Origin: an uncultured bacterium
GTDB lineage: Bacteria > Planctomycetota > UBA1135 > GCA-002686595
Reading direction: 5' to 3'
DNA length: 64,000 bases
Assembly (NCBI GenBank): GCA_938075305.1
Contig: CALJGV010000017.1
Coordinates: forward strand, 1 to 64,000
Of this stretch, positions 34,042-43,209 are shown piece after piece; the stretch's first letter is position 1, and each line of letters starts with the position of its first letter. Made by a program: the position numbers and the translations under genes. The notes under the pieces were generated by a model, which worked only from the letters and a program-made list of their open reading frames with translations, was not told where the DNA came from and did not search any database.

Positions 34042-37000
34042 CAGTTCCTCGTCAGGACCTCGTCCAGGTTCAGGATGGCGCTGGCGGTCAGGGTCCAGGC
34101 CGCGAGCTCGATGGTGTCTGCGTCCACCGGGACCTGGAGGTCTCCGATGGCCACCAGCTCCACGGCGTCGGAGGGGGTCGCCTCGAAGTCCGCGGTGAGG
34201 GAGCGGACCAGCGCTGTGATGCGGTCCGCCTCTCCGCCGGACGGCGCTCGGCTCACGACGAGCTGGAAGAGGTGGTCCGCGCGCTCGCGGTCGGAGGGGC
34301 CGGCCTCGCGCAGGACCCGGGCGGCGATGAAGCGAGCGGCCTCCACGTAGGTGGGGTCGTTCAGCATGACCAGCGCCTGGAGCGGCGTGTTCGTACGCTC
34401 CCGGCGGACGGTGCAGGCGTCGCGCATGGGCGCGTCGAAGGTGGTCAGGTTGGGGGGCGGCGCGGTGCGCTTCCAGAAGGTGTAGAGCGACCGGCGGTGC
34501 AGGTCCCCCACCGGACCCTGGGCGTAGCGCACCGTGTTGCTGCCGCTGTAGCCCACGGCGAACCAGATCCCCTCGGGCTGGTAGGGACGGACGCCCGGGC
34601 CGCCCATGGTCTCGTCGAGGAGTCCGGCCACGTGCAGGGCCTGGTCCCGGAGGACCTCCGCGTCGAGGCGGAAGCGCGAGCTCCGGGCCAGCAGGCGGTT
34701 GTCGGGGTCGACCTCGAGCTCGTTGGGCCGGACGTTGGAGTCCTGGCGGTAGGCGCGGCTGAGCACCAACCGCTCGTGCATGGCCTTCATGTCCCAGCCG
34801 CTCTCCACGAAGGTCACGGCGAGCCAGTCCAGCAGCTCCGGGTGACTCGGCCACTTGCCCTGGTTCCCGAAGTCGTCCGGGGTGGCGACGATGCCGGTCC
34901 CGAAGAAGTGCTGCCAGGCGCGGTTGACCCAGACCCGCGCGGTGAGCGGGTTGTCGCCCGAGACGATCCAGCGCGCGAGGCCCAGGCGGTTGCGTGGTGC
35001 GTCCGCGGGGAGGGGCGGGAGCGCCGAGGGGGTCGCAGGCTCAACCACCTCCCCGAGCTTGTCATAGGCTCCGCGCATCAGGACATGGGCGGGTCGGGGC
35101 TCGGAGCGCTCCTCGGAGACCATGGTGCTGGGCAGCGCCGCCTCGATGGTCGCTCGTTCGGCGGCCAGGGCCGCTCGCTCGTCGAAGGCCGCGGCCCATG
35201 CCCCGGCGTGGCGGCGGCGCCAGAAGACGCGCGTCAGGTCACGGGTCGCCTGGGTGTGGTCGGCAAGCGGCGTCTGCATCGCGAGCTCGATCGCCGCGGG
35301 GAGACCGTCCTCGCTCCCGCCGTCCACGAGGCGCCAGGCGAAGCCGCCCGCGCCGCCGGTGTTGACCACCTTCAGGACGAGCTCGTTGTCGCCGGCCTCG
35401 AGGGAGAGCTCGACCCGGTCCTGGTCGATCTTGACCCCGCGAGGCACGCGGTTGGAGTGCACGAGCTCGCCGTTGAGCCAGGCCTCGACGCCGTCGTCGC
35501 TGCCCAGGAGCAGCTCGATCCTGCGGGCCTCACGGGCCTCGATGTGCTGCACCAGGAAGTGCACGCCGAGCCCGCTCTCGAACAGGTGGCGGCGACCCTC
35601 GGAGTACTCGGGGTGGGCCGTCCACGGGACGCCGGGCGCTGCCTCGCGGGAGAGGTCCACGCCGCCCGCGATCTGCTCCTGGGGCGGGTGCGGCTTGTCG
35701 TAGAGGCCCGCGGCGGCGGAGGCGGGGAAGTGGGCGCGGCGCCAGGTGCCCGTGCGCAGGGCCGGCTCGAGGTCGCCGGAGCGGCGGACCGCGAGGCGAA
35801 AGCGGGCCAGGCCGTGCTCGGAGTGGACGGAGCCGAAGACCAGCTTGACCCGCAGCTCGGTGCCCTCGGCCCAGCCGAAGCCGCGGGTGGGAATGAGTAG
35901 CGCCGACCGGTCGCCGGTCTTGCCGAGGCCGGCCCAGCCGCTCGCGGAGGAGGGGTCGAGGACACCGGTGATCGGGAACCGGTCCTGGCTGTGGGTGGCG
36001 ACGGCGGCGCCGAGGTCCACGGGCTCAAGCTCCTCGGGTCGGTCCGCCGGGGCGGCGAGGACCTCCACGGAGGTGAGCACGAAGTTCTCGTTGCTCGCGC
36101 GGCCGGGCAGGTTCTGTCCCTCGGGGACGAGCGCGTCGAGCCGCAGCCCCTCGATCTGCCCCGGCGGCACCCAGGCGTCGATGGTGTAGGTGGTGTTGTG
36201 GGGGTTCGCTCCGCCCGCGGTCACCACGCCGCTCCCTGGCTCGACGGTGAGCTCGACGCCTTCGGTCGCGGCGACCTCTTCGGGGATGACGGTCTTCCAG
36301 CGGCCCAAGACCTGGCGGGAGGTGGCCTCGATCCAGCGACGCTCACGCTCGTCGAGCTCGGGGTTGGGTCGATCCAGCTCCGCGGTCAGCGCGGCGGTCG
36401 CGACGGAGATCTCCTCGAGCCGCCCCGCCTGTTCGGGGAGCGGGACGCGCAGGAAGGGCACCGGGTTCTCGATGTTCCGGTCGGTCGCCTCCTCGGTCAT
36501 GGAGTTGAAGAACCCGTACATCGCGTAGTAGTCGCGCTGGCTGATCGGGTCGAACTTGTGGTCGTGGCACTGGGCGCACTCGAGCGTGAGGCCGAGGAAG
36601 ACCTTGGCCGTGGTGTCGGCGCGGTCCTTGGCGTAGATCGACAGGTACTCCTGCGCGATCATGCCGCCCTCGGCGCTGGTGGGGTTGCAGCGGTTGAAGC
36701 CTGACGCGACCTTCTGATCCAGGGTCGCGTTCGGCAGCAGGTCGCCGGCGAGCTGCTCGATGACGAACTCGTCGAAGGGCTTGTTGTCGTTCAGCGCCCG
36801 CACGACCCAGTCCCGGTACGGCCACATGGACCGCCGGTTGTCCAGGTGGAGGCCGTGGGTGTCGGCGTAGCGCGCCGCGTCCAGCCAGGTCCGCGCCATG
36901 TGCACCCCGTAGCGCTCGGAGGCCATCAGCCGCTTCACCTCGGCGCGGTAGGCGGCGTCGAGCCCGCGGAGCGCCGAGTCAGCGTGGAACGCGGCCGACT

Positions 37001-37583
37001 CCTCCGGGGTCGGGGGGAGGCCGGTGAGGTCCAGGCTGACCCGACGCTGGAGCGTCGCGGCGTCGGCCTCGGGCTGGAACGCGAGCCCGGCGGCGGCCAT
37101 GGGCCCGTCGAGGAGCGCGTCGATGGCGTCGCCGTCCTCTCCACCCTGCGCGACCGTCGGCTTCACCGGGCGTTGGAAGGACCAGTGCTCGTCCCAGGGC
37201 GCGCCCTCCTCGATCCAGCGCCGGAGCACCGCGCGCTCCGACTCGGAGAGCGACTTGCCGGACCGCTCGGGCGGCATGAGGTCGTCCTCGAATTCGGGGG
37301 CGATCCGGTACAGCAGCTCGCTGTCCTCCACGTTCCCTGCGACGACGGCGTGGCCGCCCGTGGAGAGCGCCGCGGTGATCCCTTCGAGGGAGTCCACGCG
37401 CAGGCCCGCCTCGCGTGTCTCGGGGTCGGGGCCGTGGCACTGGAAGCACTTGTCCGAGAGGATCGGGCGGACGTCCCGCGCGAAGTCCACGGGCGCCTTG
37501 TCCTCGACTCGGTCTTCAGGTCCGGCGGAGCCAGCGGGCCATGCGGTGAGGGCGAGGACCGTGAAGGCGAGGGTGGCGCTCAT
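34041..37583 (-). CDS. Planctomycete cytochrome c-like PSCyt1/DUF1549/DUF1553 protein
   Basis: 1180 residues from the ATG at 37583 with an N-terminal signal peptide. Order: PSCyt1 domain (~30-125) with haem motif CFQCH and the '[23 protein letters not shown]' region; DUF1549 (~145-385) with '[14 protein letters not shown]' and a second CxxCH in '[12 protein letters not shown]'; a central beta region (~440-830) including a PA14-like '[16 protein letters not shown]'; and DUF1553 (~880-1130) with '[20 protein letters not shown]', '[30 protein letters not shown]'. The family is restricted mainly to Planctomycetes and Verrucomicrobia and is linked to polysaccharide degradation in genomes; its chemistry is unproven. 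It is transcribed ahead of the DUF1501 and Sel1 genes. Confidence 0.95.
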   Translation of the reverse strand: MSATLAFTVLALTAWPAGSAGPEDRVEDKAPVDFARDVRPILSDKCFQCHGPDPETREAGLRVDSLEGITAALSTGGHAVVAGNVEDSELLYRIAPEFEDDLMPPERSGKSLSESERAVLRRWIEEGAPWDEHWSFQRPVKPTVAQGGEDGDAIDALLDGPMAAAGLAFQPEADAATLQRRVSLDLTGLPPTPEESAAFHADSALRGLDAAYRAEVKRLMASERYGVHMARTWLDAARYADTHGLHLDNRRSMWPYRDWVVRALNDNKPFDEFVIEQLAGDLLPNATLDQKVASGFNRCNPTSAEGGMIAQEYLSIYAKDRADTTAKVFLGLTLECAQCHDHKFDPISQRDYYAMYGFFNSMTEEATDRNIENPVPFLRVPLPEQAGRLEEISVATAALTAELDRPNPELDERERRWIEATSRQVLGRWKTVIPEEVAATEGVELTVEPGSGVVTAGGANPHNTTYTIDAWVPPGQIEGLRLDALVPEGQNLPGRASNENFVLTSVEVLAAPADRPEELEPVDLGAAVATHSQDRFPITGVLDPSSASGWAGLGKTGDRSALLIPTRGFGWAEGTELRVKLVFGSVHSEHGLARFRLAVRRSGDLEPALRTGTWRRAHFPASAAAGLYDKPHPPQEQIAGGVDLSREAAPGVPWTAHPEYSEGRRHLFESGLGVHFLVQHIEAREARRIELLLGSDDGVEAWLNGELVHSNRVPRGVKIDQDRVELSLEAGDNELVLKVVNTGGAGGFAWRLVDGGSEDGLPAAIELAMQTPLADHTQATRDLTRVFWRRRHAGAWAAAFDERAALAAERATIEAALPSTMVSEERSEPRPAHVLMRGAYDKLGEVVEPATPSALPPLPADAPRNRLGLARWIVSGDNPLTARVWVNRAWQHFFGTGIVATPDDFGNQGKWPSHPELLDWLAVTFVESGWDMKAMHERLVLSRAYRQDSNVRPNELEVDPDNRLLARSSRFRLDAEVLRDQALHVAGLLDETMGGPGVRPYQPEGIWFAVGYSGSNTVRYAQGPVGDLHRRSLYTFWKRTAPPPNLTTFDAPMRDACTVRRERTNTPLQALVMLNDPTYVEAARFIAARVLREAGPSDRERADHLFQLVVSRAPSGGEADRITALVRSLTADFEATPSDAVELVAIGDLQVPVDADTIELAAWTLTASAILNLDEVLTRN

Positions 37584-37798
37584 GACCCCTAGTCTATGTC
37601 CGGAATGAGGACCCGCAGGGGATTCCACCGAGCCCCGTGGGGGAGAGCCTCGCCCTGAGTCCTCCCGGCGGAGGGGCTTGAGACAACGGGCCTCGGTTGG
37701 ACCCCATCGAGCCGCGGGTGGGCGTCAAGGAACGGGAGGACCCGACCGATGTTCGAGGCACCCCCGGCAACGCCGCCCGCCCCAGCCAGGAACTCCCC

Positions 37799-38875
37799 AT
37801 GCTCCAGTACACCTCTGCCATCGTCGCCGTTCTCCTGCTGGCCTCCTGCCAGGGGACATCCAGCAGCCCCTCGACCACCGCGCACCCGGTGGAGACAGGC
37901 GAACCCTCGAGGATCGAGCTGGAGCAGCAGATCCAGGAGCTCGAGATGCGACTGGCGGAGGCAGAGGCCAGGGCGGCGCTCCTTGAGCGGTCGAGCCTGG
38001 CGTCGCAGGTCGACTCGGCCTCGGGCATCCAGCTCGCCGCTCGAATCGAGGGGCTGAGCCGAACGGTGGAGCAGCTGCGGTTGGCCACGCTGGCGGGGGC
38101 CACCGCACAGCCGGTGGAGGCCAGCCATGGGATCGAGGTGGGCGCTGGCGTCGACTCACTCAAGGGAGCGCTGGCGGCTCTCGATGAGCAGTGCGCTCTG
38201 CACTGCGAGAACATCGCGAATCTCGGGGTCCCCGGCTACAAGCGGCGCAGGCCGCTGCCGGTCTCCAGCGCGGGAGCCCTGAACGACGTCCGTCACCCGC
38301 GGTCCGCTGGCGTGCAGCTGGACATGACCCAGGGCGCCCTCAAGCGCACGGGGAACTCCCTCGACCTCGGCGTTGAGGGAGCTGGCTTCTTCGAGATCGA
38401 GCTCCCCAACGGCGAGCAGCGCTACACCCGGAACGGCGCGCTCCGGATGGACGTGAACGGCCGCCTCGTGACCGCCGAGGGCTACCTGCTCAGCGACCAG
38501 GTTCTGATCCCCCCGGACAGCCAGGGCATCTCGATCTCCGCCGACGGCGAGGTGTACTCCCTCGGTGAGGGCAACATCCAGAACCAGATCGGCGTGATCC
38601 GCCTGTACGTCTTCCGCAACCCCTCGGACCTGAAGGGCGAGAGCAACGGCTACGCCGCCACGACCCTGTCGGGGGATCCCGTCGCGGTCCAGCCCACCAC
38701 CGCGGGGGCGGGCTGCCTCTTGCAGGGGTACATCGAGCTCGCCAACGTGGGCCTGCAGACCGAGCTGATCGATCTACAGCAGGCGGAGAACGACGCGGTC
38801 GTGATCCGCTGCGCCCTGGCGACCCAGGGGATCCTCACGGTCCCCAGGGCACCGGTCCAGCCGCCGGCCCGCTAG
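37799..38875 (+). CDS. FlgG-like flagellar-rod-fold lipoprotein
   Basis: The ATG at 37799 has AGGA seven bases upstream and starts a lipoprotein signal ending LLLASC. Of 358 residues, ~40-100 form a coiled coil (IELEQQIQELEMRLAEAEARAALL region). From ~125 the sequence is a flagellar rod/hook protein: 'HCENIANLGVPGYKRR' (the NxANxxTxGYKR motif), 'LDLGVEGAGFFEIELPNGEQRYTRNG', 'VNGRLVTAEGYLL', 'ISISADGEVYSL', 'IGVIRLYVFRNPSDL', 'GCLLQGYIELANVGLQTELIDL'. FlgG builds the distal rod and normally has no lipid anchor or coiled coil. No other flagellar gene is in the window. A repurposed periplasmic tube or envelope spacer is a possibility. Confidence 0.85.
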   Translation: MLQYTSAIVAVLLLASCQGTSSSPSTTAHPVETGEPSRIELEQQIQELEMRLAEAEARAALLERSSLASQVDSASGIQLAARIEGLSRTVEQLRLATLAGATAQPVEASHGIEVGAGVDSLKGALAALDEQCALHCENIANLGVPGYKRRRPLPVSSAGALNDVRHPRSAGVQLDMTQGALKRTGNSLDLGVEGAGFFEIELPNGEQRYTRNGALRMDVNGRLVTAEGYLLSDQVLIPPDSQGISISADGEVYSLGEGNIQNQIGVIRLYVFRNPSDLKGESNGYAATTLSGDPVAVQPTTAGAGCLLQGYIELANVGLQTELIDLQQAENDAVVIRCALATQGILTVPRAPVQPPAR

Positions 38876-39951
38876 AGGAACGTGAGGGCGAGGCCGTCCG
38901 TCAGGTTCGAGATCGGGATGCCGATGAACGCGTCCCGGTACCAGGCCTGGAAGTGCCACGTCTCGCCGGTGGCGACGGAGACGAGCCCCGTGGGGGTCGG
39001 GGTGGCGGCGAGGTCGAGGAAGAGGGTGAACGCCCCGATGCTCCCCGAGTTCAGGATCTGGCCCGCCCCCACGTAGCGGCCGATGGCGCCGCCGAGGCAG
39101 AGGTTCCCGACGCTGCCTCCCGGCGTTGCGGTGAAGCCCTGGGTACGGCTGGTCAGGAAGAAGCCGAAGGTGTTGGAGGGGAGGGAGCTCGCGGTGAGCG
39201 CGACGTCGTTGTCCACGCGCCGGGGGCTGCCGAAGGCCGAGACCTCACCGGGGACGCCCGTGGAGTTCGCGGCACCGGGTGAGCAGTAGCGGGAGCCCAG
39301 GTCTCCGGTGGCGCCGAAGGGGACGATCTGGATGCCGTTGAGGGACATGAACTCGGCCGCCACGTTGAGCTGCAGCGTGACGGCGCTGCCGGGTGCGACG
39401 TCGACCGCGTGCCGGGCGTGGGTGACGCCGAGCTGGTAGCCACCGGAGAAGTCGCCGCCCACGTCCTGCAGCGGGTCGGGTGAGCTGGGGACTCGGACGC
39501 GTGTCCTGTAGCTCGCCCCGCTGGGGACGGCGGCGTAGGTGAGGACGTCGTACTGGCCGGCCGCGAGGCCTCGGATCTCGATGGTCGCGGCCCCGCCGAA
39601 GAAGGCGAGGTCGTCGAGGAGCGCGTCGTCGCCGCCCGAGGTGGAGGGGTCGTCGAACAGGAAGCTCTGGACCCCTGTCCCGAGGTCGTTGACCACGAGG
39701 GTGACCGGCGTCGGGGCTCCGCTCGCGTCGAGGAGCCCGGAGATGGTGAGGGGGAACGCGGCGGAGGCGAGCGCGTCGGTGTCCACGCCGTTCCAGTGCC
39801 CGCCGACCTGCGCGGCGGCTCCCGTGTCCGACCCGGGCACGCCGTGAATCGCAGCCGGGCCGAAGTCGAAGTTGACGCCGACCTGAGCCGGGGCGGGGAC
39901 CGCGGCGAAGAGGCCACAGGTCACGCTGATGGAGGGGATGAGCGAGCGCAT
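38872..39951 (-). CDS. Secreted beta-rich protein with planctomycete-type C-terminal domain
   Basis: 359 residues with a signal peptide (MRSLIPSISVTCGLFAAVPAPA, cut before QV). The first ~200 residues open with 'GVNFDFGPAAIHGVPG' and have jelly-roll-like strands ('ATIEIRGLAAGQYDVLTYA', 'VTLQLNVAAEFMSLNGIQIV'). From C at 39286 to the end the sequence is the domain shared with the protein at 28018-29958: 'YCSPGAANSTG', 'LTASSLPSNTFGFFLTSRTQGF', 'GNLCLGGAIGRYVGAGQI', 'WHFQAWYRD', 'LTDGLALTF'. The stop codon is the complement of the opposing gene's stop (CTAG). A perfect hairpin lies ten bases ahead of the start. Function unknown. Confidence 0.82.
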   Translation of the reverse strand: MRSLIPSISVTCGLFAAVPAPAQVGVNFDFGPAAIHGVPGSDTGAAAQVGGHWNGVDTDALASAAFPLTISGLLDASGAPTPVTLVVNDLGTGVQSFLFDDPSTSGGDDALLDDLAFFGGAATIEIRGLAAGQYDVLTYAAVPSGASYRTRVRVPSSPDPLQDVGGDFSGGYQLGVTHARHAVDVAPGSAVTLQLNVAAEFMSLNGIQIVPFGATGDLGSRYCSPGAANSTGVPGEVSAFGSPRRVDNDVALTASSLPSNTFGFFLTSRTQGFTATPGGSVGNLCLGGAIGRYVGAGQILNSGSIGAFTLFLDLAATPTPTGLVSVATGETWHFQAWYRDAFIGIPISNLTDGLALTFL

Positions 39952-39960
39952 GGGTTCGAG

Positions 39961-39985
39961 GGCGGCGCCGCACTCCGGCGCCGCC
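39961..39985 (-). promoter_or_regulatory. Perfect 10-bp hairpin in the leader of the secreted-protein gene
   Basis: GGCGGCGCCG (39961-39970) pairs with CGGCGCCGCC (39976-39985) around five bases. It ends nine bases before the ATG at 39951 on the minus strand, where a ribosome binding site should be, and no Shine-Dalgarno is seen there. It may limit translation or protect the mRNA 5' end. Confidence 0.5.
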
Positions 39986-40098
39986 GTATCTAGTGAATCA
40001 CCGTAGCACGGCGGGTCTCATTCCTGTTCGGAAGTGCCCTTCGACGCGGCGCTCTGGGTCGAGCCGTGCCATGATCGAGACTCACCCTGATTCAGCAC

Positions 40099-42531
40099 AT
40101 GCGCTTCTCCACCACACCCCTCCTGCTCGCCGCGCTCGGTGCCGGGTCGTTTCCCGGTACGTCGTATGCCCTCAGCCAGTCGTCCGGGTCCGCGCTCGGA
40201 TCGGGCCCGGCCCTGACCGAGTTCCTCTCCCGGAACGACGACGGGATCGAGGACGAGGATGGCGACCGCGAGGATTGGATTGAGGTCCACAACGTCCCCG
40301 GGGCCGGCGCGGTGGACCTGGGTGGCTGGGCCCTGACCGACGACGCGGGGGAGCTCTCCAAGTGGGTCTTCGAGCCGGGCACGGTGATCCCCGACGGGGG
40401 GTACCTGGTGGTCTTCGCCTCGGACAAGGACCGCAGGGTCCCCACGGGCACGCTGCACACGAACTTCAAGCTCTCGGGCGGCGGGGAGTACCTGGCGCTG
40501 GTCAACCCCGCGGGCACGGTGGTCACCGAATTCGACCCGGAGTACCCGCCCCAGCAGGAGGACGTCTCCTACGGGCTGTCCTTCATCCCCGCTCCGCTGA
40601 GCGTGGAGCGACTCTTCACGGCGCCCACCCCCGGCGGGCCCAACTCCATCGGCGCGCCGCCGCTCTGGGGCGTCACGCATACCCCTCAGCAGCCGACCGA
40701 CGTGGAGGACCTGGTGGTCACGGTGCAGGCGCCGACGACGACCGCGGCGGCGCCCACCGTGGACCTGGACTACCGCGTCATGTACGGGGCGATCCAGACG
40801 GTGCCCATGACCGACGACGGCGTGGCGCCGGACCTGGTGGCGGGCGATGGGGTGTACACCGGGGTGATCCCCGCCGGCGCCAGCGGGGCGGGGGACATGG
40901 TCCGCTACAGGGTCACCGTGGCGGACGGGATCAGCTCGACGGCGCTGCCGTTCTTCCTGGAGCCCCTCGGTTCGCCCGAGTGGTTCGGGACGGTCGTGTC
41001 GGACCCGAGCCACGCAGGGAGCCCCCTGGACGTGTGGGAGTGGTTCGTCCAGAACCCGGGCGCCGCGAACACCGGCACCGGGACGCGCTGCTCCCTCTGG
41101 ATCGAGGGGCGCTTCTACGACAACGTCAAGGTCAACCGACGCGGGCAGAGCTCGGCGGGGTACCCGCGCAAGAGCTACAAGTTCGACTTCAACCCGGACG
41201 ACCGACCGGAGCTGGCGATCTTCGGATCGCCGATCGACGAGGCGAACCTCAATACCCACTGGGCCGACAAGGCCCACCTGCGCCAGTACCTGGGCTACGG
41301 GATGTACCAGGCGGCGGGGGCGCGGGTCTCCGAGTCGTTCCCCGTGCGCCTCCAGCAGAACGGCGAGTTCTACTCGGTCCAGACCTTCGTCGAGGAGCCG
41401 GACCGGTTCTTCCTCGAGCGCGTCGGGCTCGACCCCGACGGCGCCTTCTACAAGATGTACAACCCGTTCACGAGCGGGACCTCCAGCGTCGAGAAGGTGA
41501 CCCGCACCAACGAGAACAACGCGGACCTCATCGCGTTCGTCTCCACCGTGGGGCAGGGCGGCGCGGGGGTGGAGGACTACCTCTTCGACGTGCTCGACGT
41601 GCCGCAGGTGATCAGCTACCTGGTCGGCTGCTGGCTGATCCACGAGAACGACCACCTCCACAAGAACCACTTCCTCTACCGGGACTCGGACGGGGACGGC
41701 GAGTGGCAGTTCATCCCCTGGGACAAGGACCTGACCTGGGGCCGTAACTACAACCCCTCGGGCGGGGTGCTGAACGACCGGATCACCCACAGCCACCCCC
41801 AGTACAGCCACGTGCTGTTCGGGGACAGCCAGCACCGCACCTCGGACAACTTCTGGAACCGGCTCATCAACCGGATCTACCAGAGCCCGCGCTTGAGGGC
41901 GATGTATCTCCGCCGGCTGCGGACGGTGTGTGACGAGCTCCTGCAGGTGCCCGGGACCCCCGCGGCTGAGCTCTACATGGAGGAGCTCGTGAACGAGGCC
42001 TACGCGCTGATGGCGGCGGACGTCGCGCTGGACGAGGCCCGCTGGGGGGTGCCCACCTGGGGGACGCCGCGCAACTTCCAGCAGGCCAAGGATCGGCTGC
42101 TCACGGACTACGTGGCCAACCGGCGCATTCACCTCTACGGGTCGCAGCTGGAGGCCAACGGTGGGCTGGTCCCCGCGGGAGAGTCAGGCCGAAGCCGCCT
42201 GAGGATCACCGCGTTCGACGCCACCCCGGTCTCCGGGAACAACGACGAGGAGTTCCTGGAGATCACCAACGACGCCCCCTGGTCCACCGACCTCTCGGGC
42301 TACCGACTGGAGGGCGGCGTCGAGATGACCCTGCCGCCGGGGACGGTGGTCGAGGCGGGCGGCCGGGTCTTCCTCGCCGCGAGTCCGCGTGACTTCCGCG
42401 CGCGCATCGTGTCCCCGATGGGCGGCGAGGGGCACTTCGTCGTCGGCCCCTTCGACGGCAACCTCGCCCCGGGGGAGACGATCCTGCTCCGGGACCGGGA
42501 GGGACGGGTCAGGGTGCGCGGTCAGCTGTGA
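40099..42531 (+). CDS. Secreted CotH-kinase family protein with lamin-tail-like domains
   Basis: 810 residues with a signal peptide (to ~25). Residues ~38-130 are a lamin-tail-like domain ('LTEFLSRNDDGIEDEDGDREDWIEVHN', in segments, then 'LGGWALTDDAGELSKWVFEPGT'). A linker beta domain precedes the CotH kinase core (~330-620): 'KVNRRGQSSAGYPRKSYKFDF', 'HWADKAHLRQYLGYGMYQAAG', 'WLIHENDHLHKNHFLY' and 'FIPWDKDLTWG' with the catalytic-type Asp. A second lamin-tail-like domain ends the protein (~700-805). CotH proteins are atypical protein kinases that act outside the cytoplasm. The gene is divergent from the secreted protein at 38872 and followed by a hairpin. Confidence 0.9.
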   Translation: MRFSTTPLLLAALGAGSFPGTSYALSQSSGSALGSGPALTEFLSRNDDGIEDEDGDREDWIEVHNVPGAGAVDLGGWALTDDAGELSKWVFEPGTVIPDGGYLVVFASDKDRRVPTGTLHTNFKLSGGGEYLALVNPAGTVVTEFDPEYPPQQEDVSYGLSFIPAPLSVERLFTAPTPGGPNSIGAPPLWGVTHTPQQPTDVEDLVVTVQAPTTTAAAPTVDLDYRVMYGAIQTVPMTDDGVAPDLVAGDGVYTGVIPAGASGAGDMVRYRVTVADGISSTALPFFLEPLGSPEWFGTVVSDPSHAGSPLDVWEWFVQNPGAANTGTGTRCSLWIEGRFYDNVKVNRRGQSSAGYPRKSYKFDFNPDDRPELAIFGSPIDEANLNTHWADKAHLRQYLGYGMYQAAGARVSESFPVRLQQNGEFYSVQTFVEEPDRFFLERVGLDPDGAFYKMYNPFTSGTSSVEKVTRTNENNADLIAFVSTVGQGGAGVEDYLFDVLDVPQVISYLVGCWLIHENDHLHKNHFLYRDSDGDGEWQFIPWDKDLTWGRNYNPSGGVLNDRITHSHPQYSHVLFGDSQHRTSDNFWNRLINRIYQSPRLRAMYLRRLRTVCDELLQVPGTPAAELYMEELVNEAYALMAADVALDEARWGVPTWGTPRNFQQAKDRLLTDYVANRRIHLYGSQLEANGGLVPAGESGRSRLRITAFDATPVSGNNDEEFLEITNDAPWSTDLSGYRLEGGVEMTLPPGTVVEAGGRVFLAASPRDFRARIVSPMGGEGHFVVGPFDGNLAPGETILLRDREGRVRVRGQL

Positions 42532-42556
42532 GCGGTGTTCGTGCGGAGCGAGGGCC

Positions 42557-42577
42557 CCGCGCGGAAGAGACGCGCGG
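42557..42577 (+). terminator. Hairpin downstream of the CotH gene
   Basis: CCGCGCG (42557-42563) pairs with CGCGCGG (42571-42577) around GAAGAGA, followed by the AT-richer stretch TACCTTAAGCTTTACACT. It lies 26 bases past the CotH stop. A terminator is likely, though no pure T-run is present. Confidence 0.5.
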
Positions 42578-42710
42578 TACCTTAAGCTTTACACTCAAGA
42601 GCTTGGGCGGAGCATGGTCAGGGAGCCAGCGCGGCCGCCCCAGATACGCCGCCTACCCTGCGTTCCCCGGCCGCGGGTGAGCGCCGCCGGCCTCCAACAC
42701 CCACCTTCGA

Positions 42711-43205
42711 ATGCACGAAGCGCCCCATCCCCCTTCAGAGTCCAAGCACTCGATTCTCGGTTGCTTCCTTCAGGCGCTCGGAGCGGCGGCCGTCGTCGTG
42801 GCGATCTGCGCGGGGGCGCTCTACCTCTACTTTGGGGTCGACGCCCACTACGACGAGCGGGGGGGCGTCGCGCCAGACCGAGGCCGGGCGCTGATCCCGC
42901 CGGCGGCGACGGACATCACGTTGGATCGGCACTTTCCGATCGACCATGAGGCCTGGTTCACGGTGGAGCAAGAGGACCTCCACGCGTTCTTTGCTCGGCA
43001 CTACAGCGATGATCGGGATCTCGACCTGAACTCGGAGAGGAGAGGGATGAGCCGCGAGGCCTTCGAGGAGCGCTACGGCTTCCTCCAATGGGAGTGGCAC
43101 GAGGGCATCAGGTCGTATGGATACTCGGCGAGAAACGGTGGGTCGCAGACGTACGTGCATGACCCGGCGACAGGGCGGACCTATCACTTCTCGAGGTACT
43201 GGTGA
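42711..43205 (+). CDS. Small membrane-anchored hypothetical protein
   Basis: 164 residues. One membrane helix at ~16-40 (LGCFLQALGAAAVVVAICAG, then LYLYFG) is followed by a polar domain rich in D, E, R and aromatic residues, with 'RHFPIDHEAWFTVEQEDL', 'EERYGFLQWEWHEGIRSYGY' and 'YVHDPATGRTYHFSRYW' at the end. The domain would face the periplasm if the N-terminus stays inside. Its codon use is less G/C-extreme than its neighbours, which may point to later acquisition. The stop is four bases from the convergent oxygenase stop. No family recognised. Confidence 0.6.
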   Translation: MHEAPHPPSESKHSILGCFLQALGAAAVVVAICAGALYLYFGVDAHYDERGGVAPDRGRALIPPAATDITLDRHFPIDHEAWFTVEQEDLHAFFARHYSDDRDLDLNSERRGMSREAFEERYGFLQWEWHEGIRSYGYSARNGGSQTYVHDPATGRTYHFSRYW

Positions 43206-43209
43206 CCCA

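Noticed and set aside
40018-42132. 704-residue minus-strand frame over the CotH gene
   Set aside because: Low-complexity V/R/H-rich product opposite a complete CotH kinase with signal peptide.
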